Source: Brevundimonas sp. UBA7534 (GTDB taxonomy: Bacteria > Pseudomonadota > Alphaproteobacteria > Caulobacterales > Caulobacteraceae). Taken from it: a stretch of DNA of 15,504 nt. Where the stretch lies: contig NZ_DLMO01000118.1 in the NCBI RefSeq assembly GCF_002479325.1, positions 1-15,504 on the forward strand. Direction: 5' to 3'. The notes beneath the pieces were generated by a model that worked only from the letters and a program-made list of their open reading frames with translations, ran no database searches and was not told the origin of the DNA. The position numbers and the translations under genes are program-made. This document shows positions 15,297 to 15,504 of the stretch, piece after piece. Every line of letters starts with the position of its first letter. Positions within the stretch are counted from its first letter, which is position 1.

Positions 15297-15504
15297 ATGG
15301 CGACTTCCGAAACCCCGGTGGCGATCATCATGGGCAGCCGCTCCGACTGGCCCACCATGAAACTGGCGGCCGATCGGCTGGACCAGCTGGGCGTCGGCTG
15401 GAAGGCCAGCGTCGTCAGCGCGCACCGCACGCCGCATCGGCTGGTTCAGTTCGCGACGGGCGCCAAGGCGGCGGGCTTCAAGGTGGTGATCGCCGGCGCC
15501 GGCG
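15297..15504 (+). CDS. purE: N5-carboxyaminoimidazole ribonucleotide mutase PurE (5' part)
   Basis: The gene runs off the window; 69 codons are present. PurE converts N5-CAIR to CAIR in purine synthesis, working with PurK. Family motifs are plain: AIIMGSRSDWPTM near the N-terminus (the S-x-S-D nucleotide-phosphate loop), VVSAHRTPHRL with the active-site histidine at residue 43, and VVIAGAG at the cut edge. Family proteins are about 160-170 residues, so about 60% is missing. AGAGGGG (15281-15287) precedes the ATG by 9 nt. In many alphaproteobacteria purK follows purE, but that lies outside the window. Confidence 0.95.
   Translation, partial: MATSETPVAIIMGSRSDWPTMKLAADRLDQLGVGWKASVVSAHRTPHRLVQFATGAKAAGFKVVIAGAG

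Overview
This 15.5 kb window is GC-rich chromosomal DNA, densely packed with genes. It reads as an alphaproteobacterium, most likely Caulobacteraceae (a Brevundimonas-like genome). That placement is an inference from the S1 and IHF-beta sequences, the style of TonB-dependent receptor, the strong codon bias and the GDSL autotransporter. No 16S or other marker is present to prove it. I see no tRNA, rRNA, CRISPR array, insertion sequence, phage gene or composition break, so this looks like ordinary core and lineage-specific chromosome rather than an island.

Layout, left to right. (1) 1-2788, plus strand: rpsA (ribosomal protein S1) ends at a textbook terminator; ihfB (IHF beta) and mscL (large mechanosensitive channel) follow as a two-gene unit. 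(2) 2793-3944, minus: a GNAT-like acyltransferase whose stop lies 4 nt from that of mscL. (3) 3945-4135: a divergent intergenic region with a long interrupted inverted repeat. (4) 4136-5965, plus: a POT/PTR2 proton-coupled peptide transporter with a TTG start and a large extra periplasmic loop, followed by a strong, probably bidirectional terminator. (5) 6038-8110, minus: a TonB-dependent outer-membrane receptor. (6) 8111-8275: an AT-richer divergent region framed by a perfect 8-bp inverted repeat. (7) 8276-9247, plus: an exported TraB/GumN-like protein that lacks the family's metal-binding histidines. (8) 11632-9241, minus: a probable operon of tldD, a 96-residue single-pass membrane protein and a 198-residue membrane-anchored protein. 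A possible EcfG-type general-stress promoter lies inside it. (9) 11749-12651, plus: a LiuC-like enoyl-CoA hydratase with an N-terminal extension. (10) 12780-14588, plus: an EstA-like GDSL esterase autotransporter. (11) 15174-14611, minus: a small coiled-coil GGDEF diguanylate cyclase. (12) 15297 to the end, plus: the start of purE, cut by the window edge.

Functional themes are translation and nucleoid structure (rpsA, ihfB), osmotic and envelope functions (mscL, the POT transporter, the TonB receptor, the autotransporter, the small membrane proteins), peptide or protein processing (tldD), acyl-CoA metabolism, c-di-GMP signalling and purine synthesis. No single multi-gene system ties the window together. 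The parts most worth a second look are the two structured divergent intergenic regions, the POT periplasmic insertion, the catalytically stripped TraB-like protein beside the TonB receptor, and the unknown pair downstream of tldD. No gene-free stretch exceeds 300 bases; the longest are 3945-4135, 1891-2058 and 8111-8275.
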